Positions 9,657 through 18,803 of a DNA stretch of 64,000 nt are shown piece after piece. The stretch's first letter is position 1. Each line of letters opens with the position of its first letter. The DNA lies in contig NZ_JACGWA010000003.1 in the NCBI RefSeq assembly GCF_014077505.1, positions 186,001-250,000 on the forward strand. Reading direction: 5' to 3'. Below the pieces are notes generated by a model. That model worked only from the letters and a program-made list of their open reading frames with translations, had not been told where the DNA came from and did no database searches. A program made the translations under genes and the position numbers. This stretch comes from Colwellia sp. BRX10-3 (GTDB lineage Bacteria; Pseudomonadota; Gammaproteobacteria; Enterobacterales; Alteromonadaceae).

Positions 9657-11855
9657 TCATTTTGGCCGCGCTATATTCATCGCTTGGGCTATTGCCATTA
9701 CCGAAGGTGTTTGAGAAAAGTCTTCTAGCGATACCGGTAATTTTTGCAGCCAATTAGGGTGTTGATCAATCGTACCTGGAATATTGACTTGTTCCGGTAT
9801 CTCTAAGGCATCTTCCAACGGGATCAGTTGTATATGGCTAGGCGAGGCCGCTAAATATTTTTGTACACCAATACTGAGTTCGGTATTCATCACGGCTGGG
9901 TCTAGTTGTGGTGCTTTACTCATGTCTATTACTTGCAGGTCGTTTAATGCCGCTATCAGATTTTCACGTTCACTGGCGCGTGCATTTCTGTCTGCATGTC
10001 CCGCTTCATCATTAGGATATAGGTTAAGTTGTTGTCGCCATTGTAAGTCTCTTCCTTGCCACCAACCCGCTAATGTTGAGGTATCATGCGTAGCAATGGT
10101 GACGATTGATTGTGTAGGGAAGTTGTCAGGGCGTTTGAATAAACCGGACTCCCATCGTTCAAAAAACAAGACTTTGAACGATAACAGGCCTGAATTTTGA
10201 ATGGTTTCACTAAATCCTTCGGGAACATTACCTAAGTCTTCGCCAATAACTACACAGTTATTACGACGAGACTCTAAGGAGATTATGCGCAAAATATCAT
10301 CCCAAGGAAAACTAATATAAACCCCTTCATCTGCTTCCATACCAGGGGCTACCCAATATTGACGCATTAAGCCTAAAATATGGTCAATGCGTAAAGCACC
10401 AGCATATTGCATACTGCTACGCAGGGCTTTTACTAATGGCTGATAGCCCTGTTTTTGTAATGCTACAGGGTTGATAGGCGTTAATCCCCAGTTTTGTCCT
10501 AGAGGGTTCATACCATCGGGTGGTGCGCCAATTGAAGCGCCTGCCACATAAACTTCTTTATCAGACCAAACGTCAAAACCTGAGCCATCACAGCCTACGG
10601 CTAAATCGAGATATAAACCAATCGCCATATCTTTATCGATTGTCTGTTGAGCTACTTCGCTTAACTGTTTGTGTGCTACCCATTGTACAAAACAAAAATA
10701 CTCAATGCGCTTAGCATGAGAAAGTTTAAATTTATGTACATCTTCACTATCTGGATCTTGAAAGCTTTTTGGCCAATCGGGCCAGCCATAGACATTTTCA
10801 TCAGCTAAATTAAAATGTTCATATAAAGTGTCAAAAGTTGCAAAACGCTGTAAGTCATGACCATTTATTTGTTTAAAATGATCGAATTCGGCTGACATTT
10901 TCTTATAACAATCTGTTTTATTAGCATTACTTTGATTGAGGTAAAAATCTTCAAATAGTAACTCGGTGATTTCAAATTTAAGTTTTGCGACTGCAGGATA
11001 GTCAACTAATTTACTTGCTTTAGCGTTAGCAATGTTTTGCTGAAATGCGGTGTTGTTTACTGTTTCTTGTGCGAGTTCACAAAAATCATAATTTGGTATT
11101 TTACTTACATCGATATAAAGAGGGTTTAAAAAACAACGACTTGATGGCGAGTATGGGCTTCGATGCGCTGGATTTTGTTGATAAAGTGGATGCAATGGGT
11201 TTAACCCAATAGTGGCGGCCTGTTGCTGTGCTGATTTTTCAACGAGCTTTCCTAAATCAGTAAAATCACCCATTCCCCAATTGCTTTTGCTACGTAGCGA
11301 ATATAATTGAGCAGTATAGCCCCACACTTTATTAACTGACGCTGTTTGCGGGCTATAACAGGTTTTAGGTGCATAAATTAACGGACAACTCGCTTGCGCT
11401 TCACCAAAGCTGATCGTTAGTTGGTAATAACCTTGCTCAACGGTAGGTAAAATTAATAAATATTGGCAATATTGCGTTTTAGCTATTGTTGTCTCAGCAA
11501 TAACTGGCATATCGTCAACATTAATAGAGCCAACGACTTCATTTCCTATTTCGCTCCCAACCTCAGGAGTGACTTTCCAATTGAGTACTAACTTGCCAAT
11601 TTTAGGCAGGCTTACTTTAATCGCATGTTGTTGCTCTTCAAGTTTAGCAATATGAACAACGGGTAATATGTTTGTCCACTGACTTTGATTTAATAAAGCA
11701 ATAGATTTAGTTAATGATTCATCATCTAACTCGAAGCCCATAGCTTTTAACAATGCTCGTTTAGCTTGGTCTTTCGCGTGCACTTGATCGCCAAATGCTC
11801 CGGTGTAACTTGGGTGAAAACCCACTATGTCGGCTAACTGTTCGATGAGACTCAT
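9657..11855 (-). CDS. malQ: 4-alpha-glucanotransferase (amylomaltase)
   Basis: A 732-residue GH77 enzyme that transfers alpha-1,4-glucan segments between maltodextrins, releasing glucose. The N-terminal extension of about 150 residues is that of the long, E. coli-type MalQ. The catalytic domain has NPLHPLYQQNPAHRSPYSPS, the nucleophile Asp in ALRIDHILGLMRQYW, the acid/base Glu in CVVIGEDLGNVPEG and the third Asp in IATHDTSTLAGWWQGRDL. It is divergent from the CBM48 gene and glycogen operon. It would recycle the short maltodextrins left by GlgP and GlgX, and shared control from the 355-bp gap is likely. Confidence 0.94.
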   Translation of the reverse strand: MSLIEQLADIVGFHPSYTGAFGDQVHAKDQAKRALLKAMGFELDDESLTKSIALLNQSQWTNILPVVHIAKLEEQQHAIKVSLPKIGKLVLNWKVTPEVGSEIGNEVVGSINVDDMPVIAETTIAKTQYCQYLLILPTVEQGYYQLTISFGEAQASCPLIYAPKTCYSPQTASVNKVWGYTAQLYSLRSKSNWGMGDFTDLGKLVEKSAQQQAATIGLNPLHPLYQQNPAHRSPYSPSSRCFLNPLYIDVSKIPNYDFCELAQETVNNTAFQQNIANAKASKLVDYPAVAKLKFEITELLFEDFYLNQSNANKTDCYKKMSAEFDHFKQINGHDLQRFATFDTLYEHFNLADENVYGWPDWPKSFQDPDSEDVHKFKLSHAKRIEYFCFVQWVAHKQLSEVAQQTIDKDMAIGLYLDLAVGCDGSGFDVWSDKEVYVAGASIGAPPDGMNPLGQNWGLTPINPVALQKQGYQPLVKALRSSMQYAGALRIDHILGLMRQYWVAPGMEADEGVYISFPWDDILRIISLESRRNNCVVIGEDLGNVPEGFSETIQNSGLLSFKVLFFERWESGLFKRPDNFPTQSIVTIATHDTSTLAGWWQGRDLQWRQQLNLYPNDEAGHADRNARASERENLIAALNDLQVIDMSKAPQLDPAVMNTELSIGVQKYLAASPSHIQLIPLEDALEIPEQVNIPGTIDQHPNWLQKLPVSLEDFSQTPSVMAIAQAMNIARPK

Positions 11856-12210
11856 TTAAACTCTCTTTAATTGTGAAATAAAATTACATATTGTTGTAAT
11901 TTTAACAAGCTTTAGGTTAGAATTACAGCAAATAAAGCTTTAAATATTACTTTTGTTAACAGTTTATTTATTAAATGTAATTTTTTTACATTATTTTGCA
12001 ACAAAACATAAATAGCATTACAATATAAAATATTAAAATCACTTTAATGAAATGCGGCTCGTTTTATGCTTTTTCATCAAGCCGACACATATAACGGCTA
12101 TTTTAAATTGTAAACGCACATTATTGGGACTTAGTTGTAAAATTTAGCACTTAAATAAAGCAACATCAGTAATGTTAAATTAATTAGTGCATGATTAATG
12201 GAGAATAACA
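11856..12210. promoter_or_regulatory. Divergent promoter region of malQ and the glycogen operon with TGTAA palindromes
   Basis: This 355-bp AT-rich gap drives malQ leftward and the CBM48/glg genes rightward. Two clear inverted repeats share a TGTAA/TTACA core. One is AAAATTACA (11880-11888) with TGTAATTTT (11895-11903), 6-bp spacer. The other is AATGTAA (11974-11980) with TTACATT (11986-11992), 5-bp spacer. Half-sites recur nearby (AATTACA near 11920, ATTACAAT near 12017). Such spacing fits a dimeric repressor or activator. LacI-type sugar regulators in gammaproteobacteria can use TGTAA-centred operators, but no regulator gene is in the window. Confidence 0.5.
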
Positions 12211-12507
12211 ATGCTAACTAAAAAATTTTTTAAGACTAAAGATGAAACAGAAGTAACTTTTGAATTTAACAGAAGTGATGTAACTAAAGTTGCATTAGTT
12301 GGTGATTTTACTGACTGGCAAACTGTTGAAATGAAGTTTAATAAAAAATCGCAGAGTTTTAAAACCAAGCTGAGGTTACCAAAAGGAGGCGTTTTTCATT
12401 TTCGCTACCTGTTAAATGACAGTGAGTGGGAAAATGATTATCAAGCAGATCAATACCTACCTAATGAATTTGGCACTGAAAATAGTGTGGTTAGTACAAC
12501 AGCTTAA
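12211..12507 (+). CDS. Stand-alone CBM48 / isoamylase early-set domain protein
   Basis: A 98-residue protein consisting almost only of one glycogen-binding module of the CBM48/AMPK-beta type. The motif VALVGDFTDWQ matches the family's V-x-G-x-F-x-x-W strand. FHFRYLLNDSEWENDYQAD matches the Y-K-F-x-V-D-G-x-W-x-x-D segment, and FGTENSVV matches the closing G-x-x-N-x-V strand. No catalytic domain or signal peptide is present. The start ATG has a good GGAG site 7-8 bp upstream. It heads the glycogen gene cluster, so binding glycogen or anchoring glg enzymes to it is a fair inference. The true function is unknown. Confidence 0.85.
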   Translation: MLTKKFFKTKDETEVTFEFNRSDVTKVALVGDFTDWQTVEMKFNKKSQSFKTKLRLPKGGVFHFRYLLNDSEWENDYQADQYLPNEFGTENSVVSTTA

Positions 12508-12533
12508 AGTGTAGTTGAAGATATATTTATGAT

Positions 12534-12562
12534 GAGTTAAGTCCTGACTCAAGGCTTAGCTC
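12534..12562 (+). terminator. Weak hairpin after the CBM48 gene
   Basis: GAGTTAAG (12534-12541) can pair with CTTAGCTC (12555-12562), 8 bp with one wobble, followed by TTATTTC. It may partly uncouple the small CBM48 gene from glgX, which starts 239 bp after the CBM48 stop. The T tract is poor. Confidence 0.3.
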
Positions 12563-12746
12563 TTATTTCATGACAGGCAAGTACTTAATTAAATGAACTA
12601 AAGTCAAAAGCTAATGTTTAATTTAATATAACTTTAATTTTTATAATTTTAATTTATATAAAAATTTTATCGGATATCACGTTAAGCAAGATGGCATGTT
12701 GTAATATTTCAAACAATGATCATCAATTTTTCTCAACTGGAGAAAC

Positions 12747-14831
12747 ATGGAACAATTTAGAATAGAGCCCGGAAGTATCTATCCCATAGGTGCAACTGTC
12801 GATAAGACCGGGGTTAATTTTGCTATTTTTTCAGCCCATGCTGAAAAAATTGAACTGTGTATTTTTGACGAAAATGGTTACCAAGAATTAAAACGCTTTG
12901 TTTTACCACAGTGCGATCATAATATTTGGCATGGTTTTCTAAAAGGCGCTAAAGCAGGTTTAGTCTATGGTTATCGCGTTTATGGACCCTATACGCCAGA
13001 GCTAGGTCATCGCTTTAATCATCATAAGTTATTGTTAGACCCTTATGCTAAAGCATTAAAAGGCAATTTTTCATGGTCAGAACGTCACTTCGCTTATAAT
13101 GTTCATGATCCAAAAAAAGATTTATCTTTCGACGCTAGAGATAACGCCGATGTAATGCTTAAAGCGGTTGTTATGGACGTCTCTGCACCGCTTGTTCCAA
13201 GAAATTCTATAGCGTGGAAAAATACCGTTATTTACGAAGGGCATGTAAAAGGCTTAACCGCACTAAACCCTAAGGTACCTGAAGCATTACGCGGTTCATT
13301 TTTAGGTATTAGTCACCCAGCGATGATCGCTCATTATCGCGCTATTGGTATTACAACAATAGAATTATTACCGGTGCAGCAATTCATTTCAGAACAATTT
13401 TTAACTGACAAAAAACTTTCTAATTATTGGGGCTATAACTCACTTGCTTTTTTTGTTCCCCATCAAGATTATTTAAACCAACATCAAATGCTTGATTTTC
13501 AACGCATGGTTGATGAACTTCATCAAGCGGGTTTTGAGGTGCTTATTGATGTGGTTTACAACCATACTTGTGAAGGTAATAGATTAGGACCTACGCTAAG
13601 TTTTAGAGGCATAGACAACCTTTCTTACTACCGCTTAAATCCTGCTGAGCCACGATATTACATTAATGATACCGGTTGCGGAAATACCATAAACATTAGC
13701 CATCCTCGTGTGTTGCAAATGGTAATGGACAGCTTGCGTTATTGGGTTCAAGTGATGGGTGTTGACGGCTTTAGATTTGATTTAGCCACTATTTTAGGTC
13801 GAGAGTTACACGGCTTTGATCAAAGTAATGGCTTTTTAGATGCTGTTTTACAAGATCCTATTCTCAGTAGTGTCAAAATGATTGCTGAGCCTTGGGATAT
13901 TGGCCCTGGTGGTTACCAACTAGGTGGTTTTCCATCGCCGTGGTCAGAATGGAACGACCGTTATCGAGATACCATGAGACGTTATTGGCGAGGAGATAAA
14001 GGCTTGTTGCCTGAATTTGCGCGCAGAATTCATGGCTCAAGTGATATTTTCGAACATAGTGGTCGCAAACCTTTTGCTAGCATCAATTTTCTTTGTAGTC
14101 ATGACGGTAATACTTTACATGACTTGGTGAGTTATCAAGACCGCCATAATGAAGCTAATGGCGAAAATAATCGGGATGGTCATTCAGATAATTTTGCCCA
14201 TAATCACGGCATTGAAGGTGAAACCCAAGACAAAGATATTTTATCGCTTCGATTACGACAAATAAAAAATATGATGGCAACGCTTATTTTATCGCAGGGC
14301 GTGCCTATGCTGCTTGCCGGAGATGAAATCGGTCGTAGTCAAAAGGGCAATAATAATGCTTATTGCCAAGACAATGAAATAAATTGGTTAAATTGGGATG
14401 AAAACGCGCTATACGCAGAGGAACTTAAATTGTTTACTGCTAGTTTGACTGAACTTAGAAAACGTTTCTCTATGTTAACCCATGATCGTTTTATTCATAA
14501 AGATGATAAAAAATCTGCTGTGGATATAACTTGGTTTCACCCGTCAGGGTTTGAGATGCAAAAAGATCATTGGCATTCTCATCATGCGGCCACATTAGGT
14601 TATTTAATCCATGAGAAAGCGCCAGATAGCCCTAGTCTTTTGTGCCTTTTTCATGCCGGAGAAGAGCCCATAGAATTTCAATTGCCAGAGATTGACACCA
14701 TAAAACATTGGCAAGTGATGATAGATACAACTTCTAGTAGTGAGCAAAAAGAACTACGTAATATAGCTGCAGAACGCATGGTTACCATGGCACCATTTTC
14801 AACAATTATTTTATTAAATAATTGTTTATAA
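12747..14831 (+). CDS. glgX: Glycogen debranching enzyme (isoamylase-type)
   Basis: A 694-residue GH13 enzyme hydrolysing alpha-1,6 branches of phosphorylase-limited glycogen. An N-terminal CBM48 domain (residues about 10-110, starting PGSIYPIGATVDKTGVNFAIFS) precedes the TIM barrel. Barrel motifs include VLIDVVYNHTCEG, the nucleophile Asp in VDGFRFDLATILG, the acid/base Glu in KMIAEPWDIGPGGYQLG and INFLCSHDGNTLHDLVSY with the third acid. The start has GGAGAAAC directly upstream. It leads glgP by 22 bp, so GlgX clears the stubs on which phosphorylase stalls. Confidence 0.95.
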   Translation: MEQFRIEPGSIYPIGATVDKTGVNFAIFSAHAEKIELCIFDENGYQELKRFVLPQCDHNIWHGFLKGAKAGLVYGYRVYGPYTPELGHRFNHHKLLLDPYAKALKGNFSWSERHFAYNVHDPKKDLSFDARDNADVMLKAVVMDVSAPLVPRNSIAWKNTVIYEGHVKGLTALNPKVPEALRGSFLGISHPAMIAHYRAIGITTIELLPVQQFISEQFLTDKKLSNYWGYNSLAFFVPHQDYLNQHQMLDFQRMVDELHQAGFEVLIDVVYNHTCEGNRLGPTLSFRGIDNLSYYRLNPAEPRYYINDTGCGNTINISHPRVLQMVMDSLRYWVQVMGVDGFRFDLATILGRELHGFDQSNGFLDAVLQDPILSSVKMIAEPWDIGPGGYQLGGFPSPWSEWNDRYRDTMRRYWRGDKGLLPEFARRIHGSSDIFEHSGRKPFASINFLCSHDGNTLHDLVSYQDRHNEANGENNRDGHSDNFAHNHGIEGETQDKDILSLRLRQIKNMMATLILSQGVPMLLAGDEIGRSQKGNNNAYCQDNEINWLNWDENALYAEELKLFTASLTELRKRFSMLTHDRFIHKDDKKSAVDITWFHPSGFEMQKDHWHSHHAATLGYLIHEKAPDSPSLLCLFHAGEEPIEFQLPEIDTIKHWQVMIDTTSSSEQKELRNIAAERMVTMAPFSTIILLNNCL

Positions 14832-14853
14832 AAATAAATAGGATGTACTGATT

Positions 14854-17316
14854 GTGAATAAAAAAAATACTCAATGTGAAGTTACTGCATCAAATGGCAG
14901 TGTTTTAATGAATGAACACACTTTTTCCGAAGATTTAGCGCGACATTTCCATTTTTCATTAGGTCGTGACAAAGTTCAAAAATCTCACTTATATCTTTAT
15001 AATGCACTTGCCATCACCATTCGTGATCGTTTAGTTGCCCAGTGGCGGGAAACTAGAGAATCATTTGGGCACCAGCGCCGAGTTGGTTATATCTCATTAG
15101 AGTTTTTAATGGGCCGCACACTCAATAACGCGATTTTGAATTTAGATCTAGATGATACGGTTCGTGAAGCTTTAAAAGGCTATTGCTGTGATTTAGAAGA
15201 CGTTGAGCAATCAGAGCACGATGCTGGTTTAGGTAACGGTGGTTTAGGACGTTTAGCTGCATGCTTTTTAGATAGTTGTGCAAGTTTGGCTTTACCTGTT
15301 ATTGGCTACGGTATTCGTTATGAATACGGCATGTTTAATCAAGAAATTAAAAATGGCGCGCAAGTTGAGCATCCTGATAATTGGTTACGTAACGGTAATC
15401 CATGGGAAATTGCCGCACCTGAAAAAACCATAAGAGTGAAATTTTTTGGTCAAGTAGATGTGATCAATAAACGTAATGGCCAGCAATATCGCCAATGGAA
15501 TAATACTCAAGACGTACTTGCTGTGCCTTATGATATGCCAATTCCTGGCTATCAAAATGGTATTGTGAATACTTTAAGATTATGGAAGTCTGAAGCGACA
15601 GATGAATTTGATCTTGGTGAATTTAACGCCGGTAGTTATACCGAATCGGTCGCTAAAAAAAATCTAGCTGAACAAATCACTATGGTGCTTTATCCAAATG
15701 ACAGTAGTGAAAATGGTAAAGAGCTTCGTCTAAGACAACAGTACTTTTTATCTTCTGCATCGCTGCAAGATACAATTAATAGTTATGTTGAACACTGTGG
15801 TGACAACTTTGATCAATTTGTTGAACTGAATAGTTTTCAACTCAACGATACACATCCTAGCATCGCGGTAGCTGAATTAATGCGTATTTTGATGGATGAC
15901 TATCGTATTCCATGGGATGACGCATGGAGTATCACCTCAAAAACTATGGCCTATACCAACCATACTTTATTACCTGAAGCTTTAGAAAAGTGGCCGGTGA
16001 GTTTATTTGCAAATTTATTACCGCGTATTTTAGAAATTATTTATGAAATCAACGCTCATTTTCTTCAACAGGTAGCAGTTGCATGGCCTGGAGATTCTAA
16101 TAAGCAACAAGCGTTGTCATTAATTGAAGAAGGACATGAGCCACAAGTGCGCATGGCACACTTAGCTATTGTTGGCAGTTATTCAGTTAATGGCGTTGCA
16201 GCTTTACATACCAAGCTTTTAAAAGCGGGATTATTTAAAGACTTCTATCAACTTTGGCCTGAAAAATTCAATAACAAAACCAATGGTGTTACTCCACGTC
16301 GTTGGTTATCGCATTGTAATAAGACTTTAGCTGAACTCATCTCAAGTAAAATTGATAAAGATTGGGTTGCTGATTTTTCTAATGTTGCTCAATTAGCTAA
16401 ATTTGCTGAAGAGAAAGCCTTTCAAAAACAATGGCGAGAAAGTAAAAAAACCAACAAAATGGTTTTAGCTGATTATGTAGAACAAGCAACAGGCGTTAAG
16501 TTTAACGTCGATATGATGTTTGATGTACAAGTTAAGCGTATTCATGAATACAAACGCCAACTACTGAATATTTTACATGTTATTGGCCTATACGACCGAA
16601 TTCGCAAAGGTGATACCGCAGATATTACACCACGTTGCGTACTCATTGGTGGTAAAGCAGCTCCCGGTTATGTGATGGCAAAAGAAATTATTAAATTAAT
16701 TAATAATGTTGCAGACACCATTAATTTAGACCCTAAAGCAGCTAAGTACTTAAAAGTAGCTTTCGTGCCAAATTACAATGTATCTGCGATGGAAATTATT
16801 TGCCCAGCAACTGACTTGTCTGAACAAATATCAACGGCAGGTAAAGAAGCCTCGGGCACGGGCAACATGAAATTTATGATGAATGGTGCACTGACCATTG
16901 GAACGTTAGATGGTGCAAATATTGAAATTAGAGATGCAGTTGGTGCAGAAAACTTTTTCTTATTTGGCGCACAAGCTCATGAAATTTCAGACATTCGAGA
17001 AAATTATCAACCTAATGAGATCATAGCTAAATCTGAAACGTTATCAGCCGTTATGCACTTGTTAGAAAGTGGTCACTTTAATTTATTTGAACCAAGAATT
17101 TTTGATTCAATTATAAGTTCTATTCGTGACCCACATGATATGTGGTTAACAGCATACGATTTTGACAGTTATTTTCAAGCTCAAAGAAGCGTTGATAAAG
17201 CTTATCAAGATCAAACGTTGTGGACCAAAATGAGTATTTTAAACACTGCAGCGAGTGGTGTGTTTTCGAGCGATCATACGATCAGGCAGTATCGAGATGA
17301 AATATGGAAGCTTTAG
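14854..17316 (+). CDS. glgP: Glycogen/maltodextrin phosphorylase
   Basis: An 820-residue GT35 phosphorylase that releases glucose-1-phosphate from alpha-1,4-glucan ends. Signatures are GYISLEFLMGRTLNNAI near residue 80, DAGLGNGGLGRLAACFLDS, LNDTHPSIAVAELMRILMDD and VKRIHEYKRQLLN. The pyridoxal-phosphate lysine block is EASGTGNMKFMMNGALTIGT. The start is GTG 14854 with AGGATG at 14840-14845. It follows glgX closely and precedes glgC by 68 bp. It is the main degradative enzyme of the cluster, and its product can also be taken back by GlgC or passed to Pgm. Confidence 0.95.
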   Translation: MNKKNTQCEVTASNGSVLMNEHTFSEDLARHFHFSLGRDKVQKSHLYLYNALAITIRDRLVAQWRETRESFGHQRRVGYISLEFLMGRTLNNAILNLDLDDTVREALKGYCCDLEDVEQSEHDAGLGNGGLGRLAACFLDSCASLALPVIGYGIRYEYGMFNQEIKNGAQVEHPDNWLRNGNPWEIAAPEKTIRVKFFGQVDVINKRNGQQYRQWNNTQDVLAVPYDMPIPGYQNGIVNTLRLWKSEATDEFDLGEFNAGSYTESVAKKNLAEQITMVLYPNDSSENGKELRLRQQYFLSSASLQDTINSYVEHCGDNFDQFVELNSFQLNDTHPSIAVAELMRILMDDYRIPWDDAWSITSKTMAYTNHTLLPEALEKWPVSLFANLLPRILEIIYEINAHFLQQVAVAWPGDSNKQQALSLIEEGHEPQVRMAHLAIVGSYSVNGVAALHTKLLKAGLFKDFYQLWPEKFNNKTNGVTPRRWLSHCNKTLAELISSKIDKDWVADFSNVAQLAKFAEEKAFQKQWRESKKTNKMVLADYVEQATGVKFNVDMMFDVQVKRIHEYKRQLLNILHVIGLYDRIRKGDTADITPRCVLIGGKAAPGYVMAKEIIKLINNVADTINLDPKAAKYLKVAFVPNYNVSAMEIICPATDLSEQISTAGKEASGTGNMKFMMNGALTIGTLDGANIEIRDAVGAENFFLFGAQAHEISDIRENYQPNEIIAKSETLSAVMHLLESGHFNLFEPRIFDSIISSIRDPHDMWLTAYDFDSYFQAQRSVDKAYQDQTLWTKMSILNTAASGVFSSDHTIRQYRDEIWKL

Positions 17317-17384
17317 TAATTTACTAAAAAGTAAAACGCTATTTATTGAACGTTAATTAATGTTTGTAAAGGATAGGACACGTT

Positions 17385-18656
17385 ATGCCTAATTATGTAG
17401 AAAGAAGAATAAGTAGTTTAACAAAAGAAACTTATGCGTTGGTTTTGGCGGGGGGCCGAGGTTCGCGACTTTATGAATTAACAGACAGAAGAGCGAAACC
17501 AGCCACATTTTTTGGTGGTAAATTTCGCATCATCGACTTTCCTTTATCAAACTGTATTAACTCAGGTATTAGGCGTGTCGGTATTGCTACTCAATATAAA
17601 TCGCACTCGTTAATTCGTCATGTAAATCGTGGTTGGGGACACTTTAAAAAAGAGTTAGGTGAATCAATTGAGATTTTGCCTGCATCACAGCAAACAGGTG
17701 ATGGTTGGTATCTTGGTACCGCTAATGCCGTGTTTCAAAACATCGATATTATCAGACATGAATTACCTAAATATGTCATGATTTTATCAGGTGACCACGT
17801 TTATCGTATGGATTATGGTCCGTTACTGGCTCAGCACGTAGCGAGCGAAGCAGATATGACCGTTTGTTGTATTGAAACCTCTGTGGAAGAGGCGGCTGGG
17901 CAGTTTGGTGTTATGACCGTTGATGAAGACAGTCGAGTTTGTCGATTTGATGAAAAACCAGCTAACCCTTCAGAAGTACCTGGTAAACCTGGCGTTACAT
18001 TAGCGTCAATGGGTAACTATGTATTTAATACTGAGTTCTTATTTGAGCAACTAGAAAAAGATGCCGCAGAAGAGGGTTCAAGTGGTGATTTTGGTAATGA
18101 CATTATTCCGAAAATAATTGAATCACACCGTGTATTTGCTTTTCCATTTAAAGACCCTGATAGCGAAAAACAACCCTACTGGCGCGATGTTGGTACATTA
18201 GATTCATTCTGGGAAGCTAACATGGAATTAGTGGCGCCAGAGCCTCAACTTAATATGTACGATGAAAACTGGCCTATTTGGACTTATCAAGAACAAACCG
18301 CACCGGCTAAATTTGTATTTGACCAAGACGAACGACGTGGAATTGCAATTGACTCTACTGTTTCTGGTGGTGTTGTAGTTTCTGGTTCAACGGTGAAAAG
18401 ATCTTTATTATTTTCAAAAGTAAGAGTTAACTCTTACTGTAATATTGATGAGTCAGTTGTTTTACCCGGTGTTATTATTAATCGTAATTGCGTCATTAAA
18501 AAAGCAATTATCGATCGAAGTAGTGTTATTCCAGAAGGTATGGAAATTGGCGTAAATCACGACAATGATCGTGCAAATGGCTTCAGAGTTACTGATAAAG
18601 GTGTTGTTCTAGTCACCAGAGGTATGCTTGAAAAGCTTGAAAGTAACAATACATAG
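17385..18656 (+). CDS. glgC: Glucose-1-phosphate adenylyltransferase (ADP-glucose pyrophosphorylase)
   Basis: A 423-residue nucleotidyltransferase converting glucose-1-phosphate and ATP to ADP-glucose and pyrophosphate, the committed step of bacterial glycogen synthesis. The N-terminal motif [20 protein letters not shown] binds the nucleotide. [15 protein letters not shown] and the [14 protein letters not shown] block (catalytic Asp) follow, with EKPANP contacting glucose-1-phosphate. The C-terminal part is a left-handed beta-helix (repeats around [14 protein letters not shown]). ATG 17385 has AAAGGATAGG upstream. The enzyme is usually allosterically regulated, but effectors cannot be read here. 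Confidence 0.96.
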   Translation: MPNYVERRISSLTKETYALVLAGGRGSRLYELTDRRAKPATFFGGKFRIIDFPLSNCINSGIRRVGIATQYKSHSLIRHVNRGWGHFKKELGESIEILPASQQTGDGWYLGTANAVFQNIDIIRHELPKYVMILSGDHVYRMDYGPLLAQHVASEADMTVCCIETSVEEAAGQFGVMTVDEDSRVCRFDEKPANPSEVPGKPGVTLASMGNYVFNTEFLFEQLEKDAAEEGSSGDFGNDIIPKIIESHRVFAFPFKDPDSEKQPYWRDVGTLDSFWEANMELVAPEPQLNMYDENWPIWTYQEQTAPAKFVFDQDERRGIAIDSTVSGGVVVSGSTVKRSLLFSKVRVNSYCNIDESVVLPGVIINRNCVIKKAIIDRSSVIPEGMEIGVNHDNDRANGFRVTDKGVVLVTRGMLEKLESNNT

Positions 18657-18683
18657 CTATCGATAAATAATGATTAACATGTA

Positions 18684-18712
18684 GGGTAATTTCAAATTTA
18701 ATGAAATTACCC
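18684..18712 (+). terminator. Strong hairpin between glgC and glgB
   Basis: Perfect 11-bp arms GGGTAATTTCA (18684-18694) and TGAAATTACCC (18702-18712) flank a 7-nt loop 27 bp after glgC. Only TCGTTATT follows, so termination is probably partial. It could act as an attenuator or mRNA stabiliser that splits glgXPC from glgB-pgm-glgA. Confidence 0.55.
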
Positions 18713-18803
18713 TCGTTATTATCAATTGTATTTAAATTTATGATTAAATAAATAAGCTATTAAAGTAATCGAATAAAAGTTAACGGTACACTAGGAATAC
18801 GCA

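Noticed and set aside
9784-10200. 138-codon plus-strand open frame inside malQ
   Set aside because: It is antisense to the conserved GH77 catalytic region, has no ribosome-binding site and has Ser/Cys/Arg-rich shadow composition.
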